Under the pieces are notes generated by a model. It searched no databases and had not been told where the DNA came from. It worked only from the letters and a program-made list of their open reading frames with translations. DNA of 64,000 nt, taken from positions 62,001-126,000 of the forward strand of contig CAWHKS010000013.1 of assembly GCA_963829955.1 (NCBI GenBank). Direction: 5' to 3'. The DNA comes from DASTFY01 sp963829955. Its GTDB lineage: Bacteria; Actinomycetota; Acidimicrobiia; Acidimicrobiales; Ilumatobacteraceae. Shown piece after piece: positions 43,636 through 52,020 of the stretch; positions within the stretch are counted from its first letter, which is position 1; each line of letters starts with the position of its first letter. Made by a program: the position numbers and the translations under genes.

Positions 43636-46600
43636 GGAGACCGCTCCGAGGACTCGACCAGGTGGTCCCCGGCGTCGGCCGGGTCGGCGGTCAGGTCGAT
43701 GACGGTGACGGCCGGGCTGGCGGCCACGCGGCGCCGCGCCATCCAGCGACCGAAGGGCAGACCGTGGCGCCAGGTCCGGATGAGCGCCAGCGCCAGCACC
43801 CACAACAGGATCTGGACCGCCACCAGGAGGTAGCGCGTCGGCGCCGTCCGGTAGCGGAACGCGCCGGCGCCGGAGGACGAGAGATCCCACGCGGTCGCCC
43901 ACCCGAACGCGGTCCGCCGGGACAGCGTCTCGCCGTCGACGGTGAGCTCCCAGCGAGGGTCGATGGCCTCGGCCAGGAGCACGACCTCGCCTTCCACGGG
44001 ACCCTCGCCGGCCGTCGGCAGGGGGCCGGGCAGTGCAGGCGAGGCGCCCGTGAAGTCGGAGCGGATCAGCGCTTCGGCCCCGGCCTGCCTGCTGGCCTCC
44101 GCCGCGGGGCCGGAGGCGACCGCGCGGACCGGGATCCAGGCCGTGTTCTCGTAGGCGACGAGCGATTCATCGCCCAGCTCCACCCGGCGCAGGTCGAGCT
44201 GGCGGTCGAGGGTGTCGAGGACCGCCGGGCGGGTCGTGTTCGCGGGGTCTGTCGACAGGACCTCGTCCTCGTCGCCACTCGCCTCGACCGGGATGAGCAC
44301 GAAACGGATGCCCATCGGCGCCAGCAGTCGGCCGAGCCGGTCCGTCGCCGCGCCGGCGGCCAGACCGAGATCCTCGGCAACCAGCTCCTCGGCCCGGGTG
44401 GGCTCCTGCCGCCACCGCTCCCGCAGGGTGGCGGCGTCGTCGTCGGCCAGCGCGTAGACCAGTCCGTCCGTCAGGGGCCAGCCCGGAAGCGGCACGTCCT
44501 CCGGCAGGCCGACCCAGAGCACGCGGCTGCGGGCGTCGGCCGGCGGCGCGGGGAGCAGACTGAGCAGGGCGGTGCGCTCGTCGTCGACGAGCTCCCAGCG
44601 GCCGCTCACGAGCGCGGGCACGAGCGGGACGAGGCCCACCAGCGCCGCTACCAGGGCGATGACGCCGATGGGCTGACGCCAGCTGAAGGTCGTGCCCCGC
44701 ACATCGTGCGTGAAGCCGGCCACGAAGCAGGCGGCCCCGATGGACAGGGCCACGGCGTAGGGCGCCAGGAACACCGGGATCAGCCAGGGGCTGGCCGGGA
44801 GCGTGCCCCGATCGACCAGCCATGCCGCGGCCAGGCCGGCGACCCCGAGCACGGCCGCCCTGCCCGCCCAGGCCAAGCGGTACGACCGGGCGGCCACCAG
44901 CGCAGCGAGGAGGGGCAGCGTCAACCCGAGAGCCAGCGGCGCCAGACGGTTGGGACCGAAGTCGAACGCGGCCAGAGCCGGGAGACCGAGGTCGGTCGGC
45001 ACGCGGGACGGGACGCCGAGGTTCGCCCATCGGGGCACGGACCAGGGCAGCACGTCCCAGAGCCAGGGCAGGTTGAGCACGGCGGCGACGAGCGCGGCAA
45101 CGAGGCTGCCGAGCACCATGCGCCCGCTGCCCGACCGCTCCCCCGCCACCAGCGATCCGAGGGCGAAGGCCAGCGCGGCTGCGACCATCACGGCGGGGTA
45201 GACGGGGACGAAGGCACCCACGATGGCGGCGATGACGCCGAGGACCACCACGTCGGCGAGCTGCAGTCGTCGTGCCCGCTGGGCGTCGGCTGGGGGGACG
45301 AAGGGCGTGGCGGCATGGATGCGGGCGAGCGCGTGGATCGTCCAGGGCAGCGCGGCGTAGACGAGCAGACCCGACAGCGAGCCGGTGCCGACGGAGTTGG
45401 CGGCCAGCGGGGCGGCGACGTACACGGCCAGGGCACCGGCCGCGGCCGCGGTGGGCGCAATGGCCCGGGCGAAGCGCCACAGTCCGAACGCGCCGACGAA
45501 CAGCGGTCCCACGACGAGCAGCGTCCGAGGCAGGCCGTTGGCGCCGAACGTGAGCAGCCCCAGGACGGCCGACAGCCCCATCCCCGTCGGGAGGGGCCTG
45601 GTGCCGCCGAGCCCCTGCGACCACCAACCGCCCAGGTACTCACGCACGAGCACGACGGGGCCCGCCGGCCAGGCGAGCAGCTCGCCGGCCTGAGGAACGC
45701 TGTTCAGGATCAGCTCCCGGCTGCCGACCAGCAGCACGACCAGCACGAGGGCCCACACGACGACGTTCGCCCTGGCGTCGTCGCCTCCGAGCTGTTGGCG
45801 CAGGTCGCCTCCGAGCTCCGAGAGCCGATCGCCGCGGCCCTCGCGCTCGGCCGCCCGCTGGCGACGCAGGTTGCGCAACCGGGCCGACCCCCGCACGCCC
45901 TGGAGGCTCGCCACCTCCGCGTCCGACACCTGGCGGGTGCCCTGGAACCGGCGGCGGCGGGTGAAGAGGGCCGGCAGCCGGATGAGCTGCCACACCCAGG
46001 CCCCGAGCATGGCCCGCACCTCGCGGGCACGGCCGCTCACGAGCCCGACCACCGTGCCGCTGATCGTGTACAGCAGGTGCAGCACGGACAGCCCGACCAG
46101 GTGGAAACCGGTCGGTGCCGAGAGCGCGGTGCGCAGGCGGTGACGCTCCGACAGCGCGAGCACGTCGAGGTCCGGCCGGCGCTCCGGCAGGTGCTGGCGG
46201 TGGCGGACGCGGGCATCGGGGACCACCAGCACGCGGGCGCCCGACAGGTGGGCCCGCCAGCACAGGTCGAGGTCGTCGCCGTAGAAGTCGATGTCCTGGG
46301 CGAAGCCGCCGAGCGCGCGGAACAGGTCGATCCGGACGAGGAGACAGGCCGTCGGGACGCAGAAGACGTCGCGGACTGAGTCGTGCTGCTCCTGGTCGAG
46401 CTCGCCGGCCTCGGCGGTCTCCAAGGTGACGCCGACGCGGTCGGCGCTGAGCCCGACGTGCTGCAGCACGCCTGGACGGTCCCAGTCGACCAGCTTCGGC
46501 CCGACGATCCCGGCGTTCGAGCGGTAGGTCTCGGCCACGAGCTCGCTGATCGTGGACGGGTCGAGCGCGACGTCGTCGTGCAGGAAGCAGAAGAACCCCG

Positions 46601-46910
46601 CGCCCTCGACCAGCCTGATGGCCTGGTTGGCGGCAGGGCCGAACCCGGGGTTGTCCTCGAGGGCACGCATGAGCGAATCGGGGAGCCGTTGGCCGATCTG
46701 GGTCATGACCGCCGGCTGCACGCCCGTCACCAGGAAGAGCAGGCGCAGGTTGGGATAGTCCTGGTGGGCCAGGGAGTCGAGCACCTCGTGGAACCAAGGT
46801 CCGGGCTCGTAGACGACCATGACCGCGACGACCGGCGGGGCCTCGACAGCGGCCTCCGCCGCACCGCCGGCAGGGGGCGCCGAGGGCTGATCGGTGCCCG
46901 GGTCGTCCAT
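43632..46910 (-). CDS. Glycosyltransferase family 2 fused to a large membrane domain
   Basis: 1,093 aa wherever the start lies within two codons (ATG 46910; GTG 46916 also possible), so length is approximate. The N-terminal GT2 domain (about 25-260) has VVAVMVVYEPGPWFHEVL, FFCFLHDDVAL (Asp-rich metal site) and YGDDLDLCWRAHLSGARV. It is followed by about 14 membrane helices (from about 275), a long extracytoplasmic stretch and a C-terminal helix. This architecture is conserved in actinobacteria beside DUF5719 and near cofD, and resembles rhamnosyl/galactosyl transferases of wall polysaccharide. It probably builds or exports a surface glycan. Confidence 0.85.
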   Translation of the reverse strand: MDDPGTDQPSAPPAGGAAEAAVEAPPVVAVMVVYEPGPWFHEVLDSLAHQDYPNLRLLFLVTGVQPAVMTQIGQRLPDSLMRALEDNPGFGPAANQAIRLVEGAGFFCFLHDDVALDPSTISELVAETYRSNAGIVGPKLVDWDRPGVLQHVGLSADRVGVTLETAEAGELDQEQHDSVRDVFCVPTACLLVRIDLFRALGGFAQDIDFYGDDLDLCWRAHLSGARVLVVPDARVRHRQHLPERRPDLDVLALSERHRLRTALSAPTGFHLVGLSVLHLLYTISGTVVGLVSGRAREVRAMLGAWVWQLIRLPALFTRRRRFQGTRQVSDAEVASLQGVRGSARLRNLRRQRAAEREGRGDRLSELGGDLRQQLGGDDARANVVVWALVLVVLLVGSRELILNSVPQAGELLAWPAGPVVLVREYLGGWWSQGLGGTRPLPTGMGLSAVLGLLTFGANGLPRTLLVVGPLFVGAFGLWRFARAIAPTAAAAGALAVYVAAPLAANSVGTGSLSGLLVYAALPWTIHALARIHAATPFVPPADAQRARRLQLADVVVLGVIAAIVGAFVPVYPAVMVAAALAFALGSLVAGERSGSGRMVLGSLVAALVAAVLNLPWLWDVLPWSVPRWANLGVPSRVPTDLGLPALAAFDFGPNRLAPLALGLTLPLLAALVAARSYRLAWAGRAAVLGVAGLAAAWLVDRGTLPASPWLIPVFLAPYAVALSIGAACFVAGFTHDVRGTTFSWRQPIGVIALVAALVGLVPLVPALVSGRWELVDDERTALLSLLPAPPADARSRVLWVGLPEDVPLPGWPLTDGLVYALADDDAATLRERWRQEPTRAEELVAEDLGLAAGAATDRLGRLLAPMGIRFVLIPVEASGDEDEVLSTDPANTTRPAVLDTLDRQLDLRRVELGDESLVAYENTAWIPVRAVASGPAAEASRQAGAEALIRSDFTGASPALPGPLPTAGEGPVEGEVVLLAEAIDPRWELTVDGETLSRRTAFGWATAWDLSSSGAGAFRYRTAPTRYLLVAVQILLWVLALALIRTWRHGLPFGRWMARRRVAASPAVTVIDLTADPADAGDHLVESSERSP

Positions 46911-46990
46911 CGTCACGGTCCGCCGAGGCTAGTGGGCTGTCGCCCGCTTGCCCCGGCACCCACCCCAGCGTGGGGGCTCCGCCAGGTGAG

Positions 46991-47032
46991 ACTGCTTGCA
47001 ATAGTTAGCAGTTGCGAGCTACACTGCTTGCA
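46991..47032 (+). promoter_or_regulatory. AT-richer promoter region with direct repeat ACTGCTTGCA
   Basis: Two identical copies of ACTGCTTGCA start at 46991 and 47023, 32 bases apart (about three helical turns), within the least GC-rich patch of the area (AATAGTTAGCAGTTGCGAG between them). It lies 54-95 bases upstream of the phasin-like gene. The spacing suggests paired regulator binding on one face of the DNA, or a repeated activator site. Confidence 0.5.
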
Positions 47033-47085
47033 CACGCTCCGGCCGATCGGCGGCCGGCGCGGGACCCCCCCGAAAGGAACCCACG

Positions 47086-47505
47086 ATGCCCACGTCCGAC
47101 CGGGACGACGTCGTCACTCAGATCGTCGCCCAGATCACCAAGTCCCTCCAGGACGCCTTCTACGCCACCGTTGGCGCCGGGGTCCTGACCGTGCAGCAGC
47201 TCGACGGCCTCCGTCGCCAGGTCACCGAGCAGGTGTCCGATCGCTTCGGCACCCAGTTCGGTGTCGGCAAGGACCAGGTCGCCCAGCTCGTCCAGGCCGT
47301 CGAGGAGCAGCTGCGCTCGGTCGACGACCGCGTGAAGGTGCTCGAGGGCCAGATCGACACGCTGCTCGAAACGGTGCAGGGTCGCCTGCCCGAGCAGGCC
47401 GGCGAGGCGCTGGCCCGGGCCCGCAAGGCCTCCGGCGACGCCCGCCGGGCCGCCGCCGAGGCCGGCGAGAAGCTGGCCGGCTTCGTCCGCTCCGCCGCCG
47501 CCTGA
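47086..47505 (+). CDS. Small coiled-coil phasin-like protein
   Basis: 139 aa, almost entirely helical, with heptad patterns and no Cys or Trp. The ribosome site AAAGGA lies eight bases upstream. QIVAQITKSLQDAFYATVGAGVL resembles the amphipathic start of phasins and similar granule- or membrane-surface proteins; VEEQLRSVDDRVKVLEGQID is a clear coiled coil; the tail is Ala/Arg/Lys-rich. A phasin (polyhydroxyalkanoate granule) role is possible but no PHA synthase is nearby. It has its own distinctive promoter region and a strong terminator hairpin, pointing to an independent, well expressed single gene. Confidence 0.7.
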   Translation: MPTSDRDDVVTQIVAQITKSLQDAFYATVGAGVLTVQQLDGLRRQVTEQVSDRFGTQFGVGKDQVAQLVQAVEEQLRSVDDRVKVLEGQIDTLLETVQGRLPEQAGEALARARKASGDARRAAAEAGEKLAGFVRSAAA

Positions 47506-47544
47506 GCCCCTTGACGAGCAGCCTGAGGGCTGCCTCCGAGCCGT

Positions 47545-47610
47545 TCCGAATGGCAGCCTGACGGAGGCCCCTGAACTCCCCCTGAACCCCTCCGAATCGC
47601 AGCCTGACGG
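47545..47610 (+). repeat. Two near-identical 20-bp direct repeats
   Basis: TCCGAATGGCAGCCTGACGG (47545-47564) and TCCGAATCGCAGCCTGACGG (47591-47610) differ at one base and are 46 bp apart, between the phasin-like gene and its terminator hairpin. A related stretch, AGCAGCCTGAGGGCTGCC, lies just upstream near 47518-47535 and is itself an inverted repeat. Function unknown. Confidence 0.6.
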
Positions 47611-47633
47611 CGCTGTGCGTTCCCCCCGCCACG

Positions 47634-47659
47634 AGGGCGGGCGCTCCGGCGCCCGCCCT
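47634..47659 (+). terminator. Strong hairpin terminator after the phasin-like gene
   Basis: Eleven-base perfect arms AGGGCGGGCGC / GCGCCCGCCCT closed by a TCCG tetraloop, followed by TGTG. It lies about 130 bases past the stop. It is the clearest terminator-like structure in the window. Confidence 0.7.
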
Positions 47660-47757
47660 TGTGCGCCCTGCGACTCCGGCCGCCATGCACGGTGCGACGG
47701 AAGGCACACCCACTAGCCTGAGAGCCCTTGGCCGAGTCATCTGTCGCGCCCCGGAGC

Positions 47758-49068
47758 ATGCCGCGGAATCTCCGGACCCTGGTACCCGAGGGGACGGTCC
47801 CGGTCGCTATCGGCCTCGTGGTCACGGGCATCGCCGCGTACGGATTCCTGTCGCTCACCAGGCACGGTCTGGGCACTGACGCCTCGACGCCGGTCAATCA
47901 GCTCTGGTTCGCCACCTTCATCCTCGCTCCGGGCTTCTTCCTCCCCGTCGAGCAGGAGGTGGGACGGGCGCTGGCCCACCGCCGGGCCCTCGGGCAGGGT
48001 GGCCTGCCGGTCCTGAAGAAGGCGGCCCTGCTCGCGCTCGGCCTCCTCGGCATCGTCGGCACGATCCTGGTCCTCATCAGCCCCTTCCTGACGTCGGAGC
48101 TGTTCGACGGCAGTTGGGTCCTGTTCGGCTGCTTGCTCCTGTCCTTCACGAGCTACGCCGCCGGCCACTTCCTGCGGGGGAGCCTGGCCGGCACGGGCCG
48201 CTTCCGGCAGTACGGCCTGTTCATGGGTTCGGACGGGGTCATCAGGGTGACGGCCTGCGCGCTGCTGGTCTTCGCCGGCGTGAACGCCGTCGGTGCCTAC
48301 GGCCTGTTGGTGGGCCTGCCGCCCCTGTTCGCCATCGCCATCGCGTTGCGGGGCGACTACCACCTCACGCCGGACGGGCCACCGGCCGAGTGGAGCGAGA
48401 TCACCCCCAACCTGGGCTGGCTCGTCGTCGGCTCGGTGGCGGCCGCGGCGCTCATCAACGCCGGCCCGATCGCCGCCAACCTGCTCGCCTCGTCCGACCA
48501 GGACGTCATCGTGTCCGAGTTCAGCTACGCGGTCCTCGTGGCGCGGGTGCCGCTCTTCATGTTCCAGGCCATCCAGGCCGCTCTGCTGCCCAAGCTGGCC
48601 CGGCTGGCCGCGCACGGCCAGTTCACGGACTTCAAGCACGGCTTCCGGCGGCTGATGACCGTGGTCGGCGCCGTGGGCGTCGGCGGCGTCCTGTTGGCCG
48701 CGACGATCGGTCCGACGGTGCTGGAGATCGTGTTCGACGCCGAGATCGGGCGGCGGACGCTGACCCTCCTCGCCCTCGGCAGCGCCATGTACATGGTGGC
48801 GCTCGGAATCGCCCAGGCGGTCATCGCGCTCCATGGGCACGCCTGGGCGGCGCTCGGCTGGGTCGCCGGGCTCGTCACGTTCGTCGTCGTGACCCTCGTG
48901 TCCAGTGAGGATCTCCTCCTCCGGGTGGAGCTGGGGTTGGTCTGCGCGCCGGCCATCTCCATGGCCGTCTTCGCCTACGCCCTGCACCAGCGCCTGCAGA
49001 GCGGGGCCGAGGCCGATCCGGCCTCGATCATCGACGCGATCACCGACCACCCCCTCGAAACCCCCTGA
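47758..49068 (+). CDS. Wzx-like polysaccharide flippase / oligosaccharide transporter
   Basis: 436 aa from ATG 47758 (MPRNLRTLVPEG); a TTG ten codons earlier is possible. About 12 membrane helices across the length, with no soluble domain, in the MOP/PST flippase pattern. Charged pairs such as PVEQEVGRALAHRR in the second helix region and SEFSYAVLVARVPLFMFQAIQAA match Wzx-type proteins. It would move lipid-linked glycan units across the membrane. It is followed 13 bases later by a GT4 gene, then cofD and cofE. Confidence 0.8.
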   Translation: MPRNLRTLVPEGTVPVAIGLVVTGIAAYGFLSLTRHGLGTDASTPVNQLWFATFILAPGFFLPVEQEVGRALAHRRALGQGGLPVLKKAALLALGLLGIVGTILVLISPFLTSELFDGSWVLFGCLLLSFTSYAAGHFLRGSLAGTGRFRQYGLFMGSDGVIRVTACALLVFAGVNAVGAYGLLVGLPPLFAIAIALRGDYHLTPDGPPAEWSEITPNLGWLVVGSVAAAALINAGPIAANLLASSDQDVIVSEFSYAVLVARVPLFMFQAIQAALLPKLARLAAHGQFTDFKHGFRRLMTVVGAVGVGGVLLAATIGPTVLEIVFDAEIGRRTLTLLALGSAMYMVALGIAQAVIALHGHAWAALGWVAGLVTFVVVTLVSSEDLLLRVELGLVCAPAISMAVFAYALHQRLQSGAEADPASIIDAITDHPLETP

Positions 49069-49081
49069 GCCGGAACCGCAG

Positions 49082-50185
49082 GTGACAGGGCCCACGGTCG
49101 CCATCGACGTCGGATCCCTCCACGGCCCGCAGACGGGGGTCGGTCAGTTCGTGGGGCGCCTGCTTGCCGGTCTGTCGGCACTGGACGACCCGCCGGCGAT
49201 GCGGCCCTACGTCCTGTCGTTCCGGGCCGAGCTCTCGCCTGGCGTCCGCCGCCTCCGCTGGCCGGCCATGGCCGCGCTGCAGGCGTGGGGGCGCAGCGAC
49301 CACCCGACCGCGGACCGGGCCCTCGCCGGCAGCGATGTGGTGCACGGCCCGAACTACATCGTGCCGCCGAGTCGCCTGCCGACCGTGGTCTCTGTGCACG
49401 ACTGCTGGTTTCTCCAGCGCCCCGAGCAGGTCGGTGGTGCGGTTCAGCACTTCGGGGCCGTCCTGCGTCGCGCCGTACGTCGAGGCGTGACGGTGCACGT
49501 GCCGTCGCAGCACACCGCCGAGCAGGTGCGAGAGCTCCTCGGGGCGGAGCGGGTGGCGGTGGTGCCCTTGGGCTCGCCGAGCCTGCTCCCGCCCGGACCC
49601 CCCATCCACCTGGCCGGTCTGGACGGTCGGCCGTACATCCTCGCCCTGGGGGCCAAAGAGCCGCGGAAGAACCTGCCCCGCCTCGTCGACGCTTTCGGTC
49701 TCCTGCACCGTCGGCAGCCCGACCTGGCCCTGGTGCTCCTCGGCCCGGAGGGTCCGGATCAGCACCACATCGACGCCGCCATCGCCCGCCAGCCCAGGGA
49801 CGCCGCCGACCAGATCCTGATGATCGACTACGTCACCGATGACGACCGCAACGCCATCCTCCACGGCGCCGCCGTCCTCGCCTACCCGTCGCTCGACGAG
49901 GGCTTCGGCTACTCGGCACTGGAGGCGATGGCCGCAGGCGTGCCCGTGGTCGCCGCCGACGCCGGCTCGCTGCCCGAGGTCTGCGGTGACGCCGCGCTGC
50001 TGGTCAACCCCCGTAACCCGTCGGCAATGGCGGACGCGTTGGAGACTGCCGTCACCGACGAATCGGTTCGCGCCGAACTGGTGTCGAAAGGCCACGAGCA
50101 GACGGAGCGCTTCTCGGTGGCCCGTTCGGCCACGGGGATGGCTGCGCTCTACCGGCAGCTCGTCGCGGAGGGGCCGGCGTCGTGA
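49082..50185 (+). CDS. Glycosyltransferase family 4
   Basis: 367 aa from a GTG at 49082. N-terminal acceptor domain begins VAIDVGSLHGPQTGVGQFVG; the donor domain has YILALGAKEPRKNLPRLVDAF and the nucleotide-sugar site SLDEGFGYSALEAMAAGVPVVA with the EGFGYSALE catalytic Glu pair. GT-B retaining enzymes of this type use GDP- or UDP-sugars. The flippase gene is immediately upstream, and the stop overlaps the cofD start by four bases, an unusual link between glycan and F420 genes. Confidence 0.9.
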   Translation: MTGPTVAIDVGSLHGPQTGVGQFVGRLLAGLSALDDPPAMRPYVLSFRAELSPGVRRLRWPAMAALQAWGRSDHPTADRALAGSDVVHGPNYIVPPSRLPTVVSVHDCWFLQRPEQVGGAVQHFGAVLRRAVRRGVTVHVPSQHTAEQVRELLGAERVAVVPLGSPSLLPPGPPIHLAGLDGRPYILALGAKEPRKNLPRLVDAFGLLHRRQPDLALVLLGPEGPDQHHIDAAIARQPRDAADQILMIDYVTDDDRNAILHGAAVLAYPSLDEGFGYSALEAMAAGVPVVAADAGSLPEVCGDAALLVNPRNPSAMADALETAVTDESVRAELVSKGHEQTERFSVARSATGMAALYRQLVAEGPAS

Positions 50186-51141
50186 TCGCCGTCGTGTCGG
50201 GCGGTGTGGGCGCGGCCCGGCTCCTCGCCGGGCTTCAGCAGGTGGTTGATCCTGCAACGATCGCGGCCGTCGTCAACGTAGGCGACGACACGGTGCTCCA
50301 CGGCCTGAGCATCAGCCCCGACCTGGACACGATCACCTACACCCTGGCCGGGGCCATCGACCCCGAGCGCGGGTGGGGGCTTGCTGGCGAGACCTGGCGG
50401 TCGATGGAGGCCCTCGAGCGGTTCGGCGCGGTACGGCCTCCCGGCTCCTCCGCCGGCGGCACCTGGTTCGGGTTGGGCGACCAGGACCTGGCCACCCACC
50501 TCTACCGAACCCACCGGCTCCAGGAGGGGGCGCGGTTGACCGACGTGACCGCGGAGGTGGCGCGAGCCTACGGCGTGGGCGTCCGGCTGCTGCCGGTCAC
50601 GGACGATCCCGTCCGCACGATGGTGCAGGTGGCCGGCGAGGGCGAGATCGGCTTCCAGGACTACTTCGTGCGCCGGCACCACCAGGTGCCGATCACGGGC
50701 GTCCGCTTCGATGGGGCCGATGCGGCCACCGTCGCGCCGGAGGCCATCGACGCGCTGTCGGGAGCGGAGCTCATCGTGATCGCGCCGTCCAACCCGATCG
50801 TGTCGGTCGGGCCGGTGCTGGCGGTGCCCGGTGTCCGGCCGCTGATCGAGCAAGCTCGGGCCAGGGTGGTTGCCGTGTCACCGATCGTCGGCGGGCGGGC
50901 CCTCAAGGGTCCGGCCGACCGGATGCTGGCCGAGCTCGGGCATCCCGTGAGCGTGGCCGGCATCGCCCGGCTCTACCGGGACATGGCGGGCACTCTCGTC
51001 ATCGACGAGACCGATCGTACGCTGGCCGCTGACGTCGAGGCGGAGGGTCTTCGTTGCATCGTCACCGAGACCGTGATGCGCTCCGCCGAGGTGTCCGCGG
51101 CGCTCGGTCGCACCGTCCTCGGCGCCGCCGGGTCGTGGTGA
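50182..51141 (+). CDS. cofD: 2-phospho-L-lactate transferase (F420 biosynthesis)
   Basis: 319 aa, GTG start in a GTGA overlap with the GT4 gene. CofD/FbiA motifs: AVVSGGVGAARLLAGL, NVGDDTVLHGLSISPDLDT, and PSNPIVSVGPVLAVPGVR. It joins the lactyl (or phosphoenolpyruvyl) diphospho-nucleoside to the deazaflavin Fo, giving (dehydro) F420-0. In actinobacteria it is called fbiA and lies beside the glutamyl ligase gene, as here. The repeat element starts six bases after its stop. Confidence 0.95.
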   Translation: MIAVVSGGVGAARLLAGLQQVVDPATIAAVVNVGDDTVLHGLSISPDLDTITYTLAGAIDPERGWGLAGETWRSMEALERFGAVRPPGSSAGGTWFGLGDQDLATHLYRTHRLQEGARLTDVTAEVARAYGVGVRLLPVTDDPVRTMVQVAGEGEIGFQDYFVRRHHQVPITGVRFDGADAATVAPEAIDALSGAELIVIAPSNPIVSVGPVLAVPGVRPLIEQARARVVAVSPIVGGRALKGPADRMLAELGHPVSVAGIARLYRDMAGTLVIDETDRTLAADVEAEGLRCIVTETVMRSAEVSAALGRTVLGAAGSW

Positions 51142-51146
51142 GCCGA

Positions 51147-51270
51147 TGAGTGAGCGAAGCGAGCTCCATGTCACGGCGCACTGTCCGGCGCGAAGCGGCG
51201 GACAGCTCACTGGTGCACCTGGCTGCGGCGACGGCCATGACCCCTCCCACGATCCGGTGCACTAGTGAGC
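51147..51270 (+). repeat. Dispersed two-stem intergenic repeat, copy 2
   Basis: This copy fills the gap between cofD and cofE and ends with the cofE start (GTGAGC). It opens with TGAGTGAGCGAAGCGA. Stem 1 is 51181-51205, eleven-base arms with one G-G mismatch and a GAA loop. Stem 2 pairs 51205-51219 (GCTCACTGGTGCACC) with 51256-51270 (GGTGCACTAGTGAGC): 14 Watson-Crick pairs plus one G-U. The cofE GTG (51265-51267) is inside stem 2. No ribosome-binding sequence precedes it. Copy 1 lies at 6911-7037. Confidence 0.88.
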
Positions 51271-51978
51271 CGCCTGTCGGTGTGGGCGGTGGAGGGCATG
51301 GGCGAGATCCGGCCCGGAGACCAACTCGGCGAGCTCGTCGCCGCCGCCTGCGCGGGGCCACCGAACGGGCCCCTCGAGGACGGTGACGTCCTGGTCGTCA
51401 CCCAGAAGGTGGTCTCGAAGGCGGAGGGCCGGCTGGTGCCGGTGGACCCCGACGATCCGCTCGCTCACAAGGTGCTCGTCGAGCAGGAGGCCGCCCGCGT
51501 CCTGCGCCGCCGCGGCGATCTCGTCATCACCGAGACCAGCCACGGGTTCGTGTGCGCCAACAGCGGCGTCGATCTCTCGAACGTCGAGCGGGGCCAGGCC
51601 GCGCTCCTCCCGCTGGACAGCGACCGCTCGGCCCGGCGGATCCGCGACATCGTGCGGGCCCGGCTCGGCGTGACCGTCGGCGTGGTGGTCAGCGACACGT
51701 TCGGCCGCCCGTGGCGGAAGGGTCTGACGGACGTCGCCATCGGGGTGGCCGGGATCGCCGGCGTGGTCGACCTGCGGGGCACGGAGGACGCCCTCGGCCG
51801 GCCGATGCAGGTGACGGAGGTCGCGATCGCCGACGAGGTGGCGTCCGCGGCCGAGCTCGTCATGGGCAAGTCGAGCGGCTGGCCCGTCGCCGTGGTCCGG
51901 GGACTCGACGCAGGCTGGCTTCGGGACGCCAGCGTGCAGGAGCTGATCCGTGATCCGCAGGAGGATCTCTTCCGCTGA
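51265..51978 (+). CDS. cofE: Coenzyme F420-0:L-glutamate ligase
   Basis: 237 aa, GTG start inside the repeat element. CofE motifs: GDVLVVTQKVVSKAEGRLV, ETSHGFVCANSGVDLSNV and VVVSDTFGRPWRKGLTDVAIG. It adds glutamate(s) to F420-0 using GTP. The protein stops at ELIRDPQEDLFR, exactly where mycobacterial FbiB continues into its FMN-binding dehydro-F420 reductase domain, so this organism has the stand-alone ligase and must reduce dehydro-F420 with another protein if it uses the PEP route. Confidence 0.95.
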   Translation: MSRLSVWAVEGMGEIRPGDQLGELVAAACAGPPNGPLEDGDVLVVTQKVVSKAEGRLVPVDPDDPLAHKVLVEQEAARVLRRRGDLVITETSHGFVCANSGVDLSNVERGQAALLPLDSDRSARRIRDIVRARLGVTVGVVVSDTFGRPWRKGLTDVAIGVAGIAGVVDLRGTEDALGRPMQVTEVAIADEVASAAELVMGKSSGWPVAVVRGLDAGWLRDASVQELIRDPQEDLFR

Positions 51979-52020
51979 ACGCGCTCGCTCCGGCCGGGGG
52001 CGGCGCGGCATGCTTGGGCG

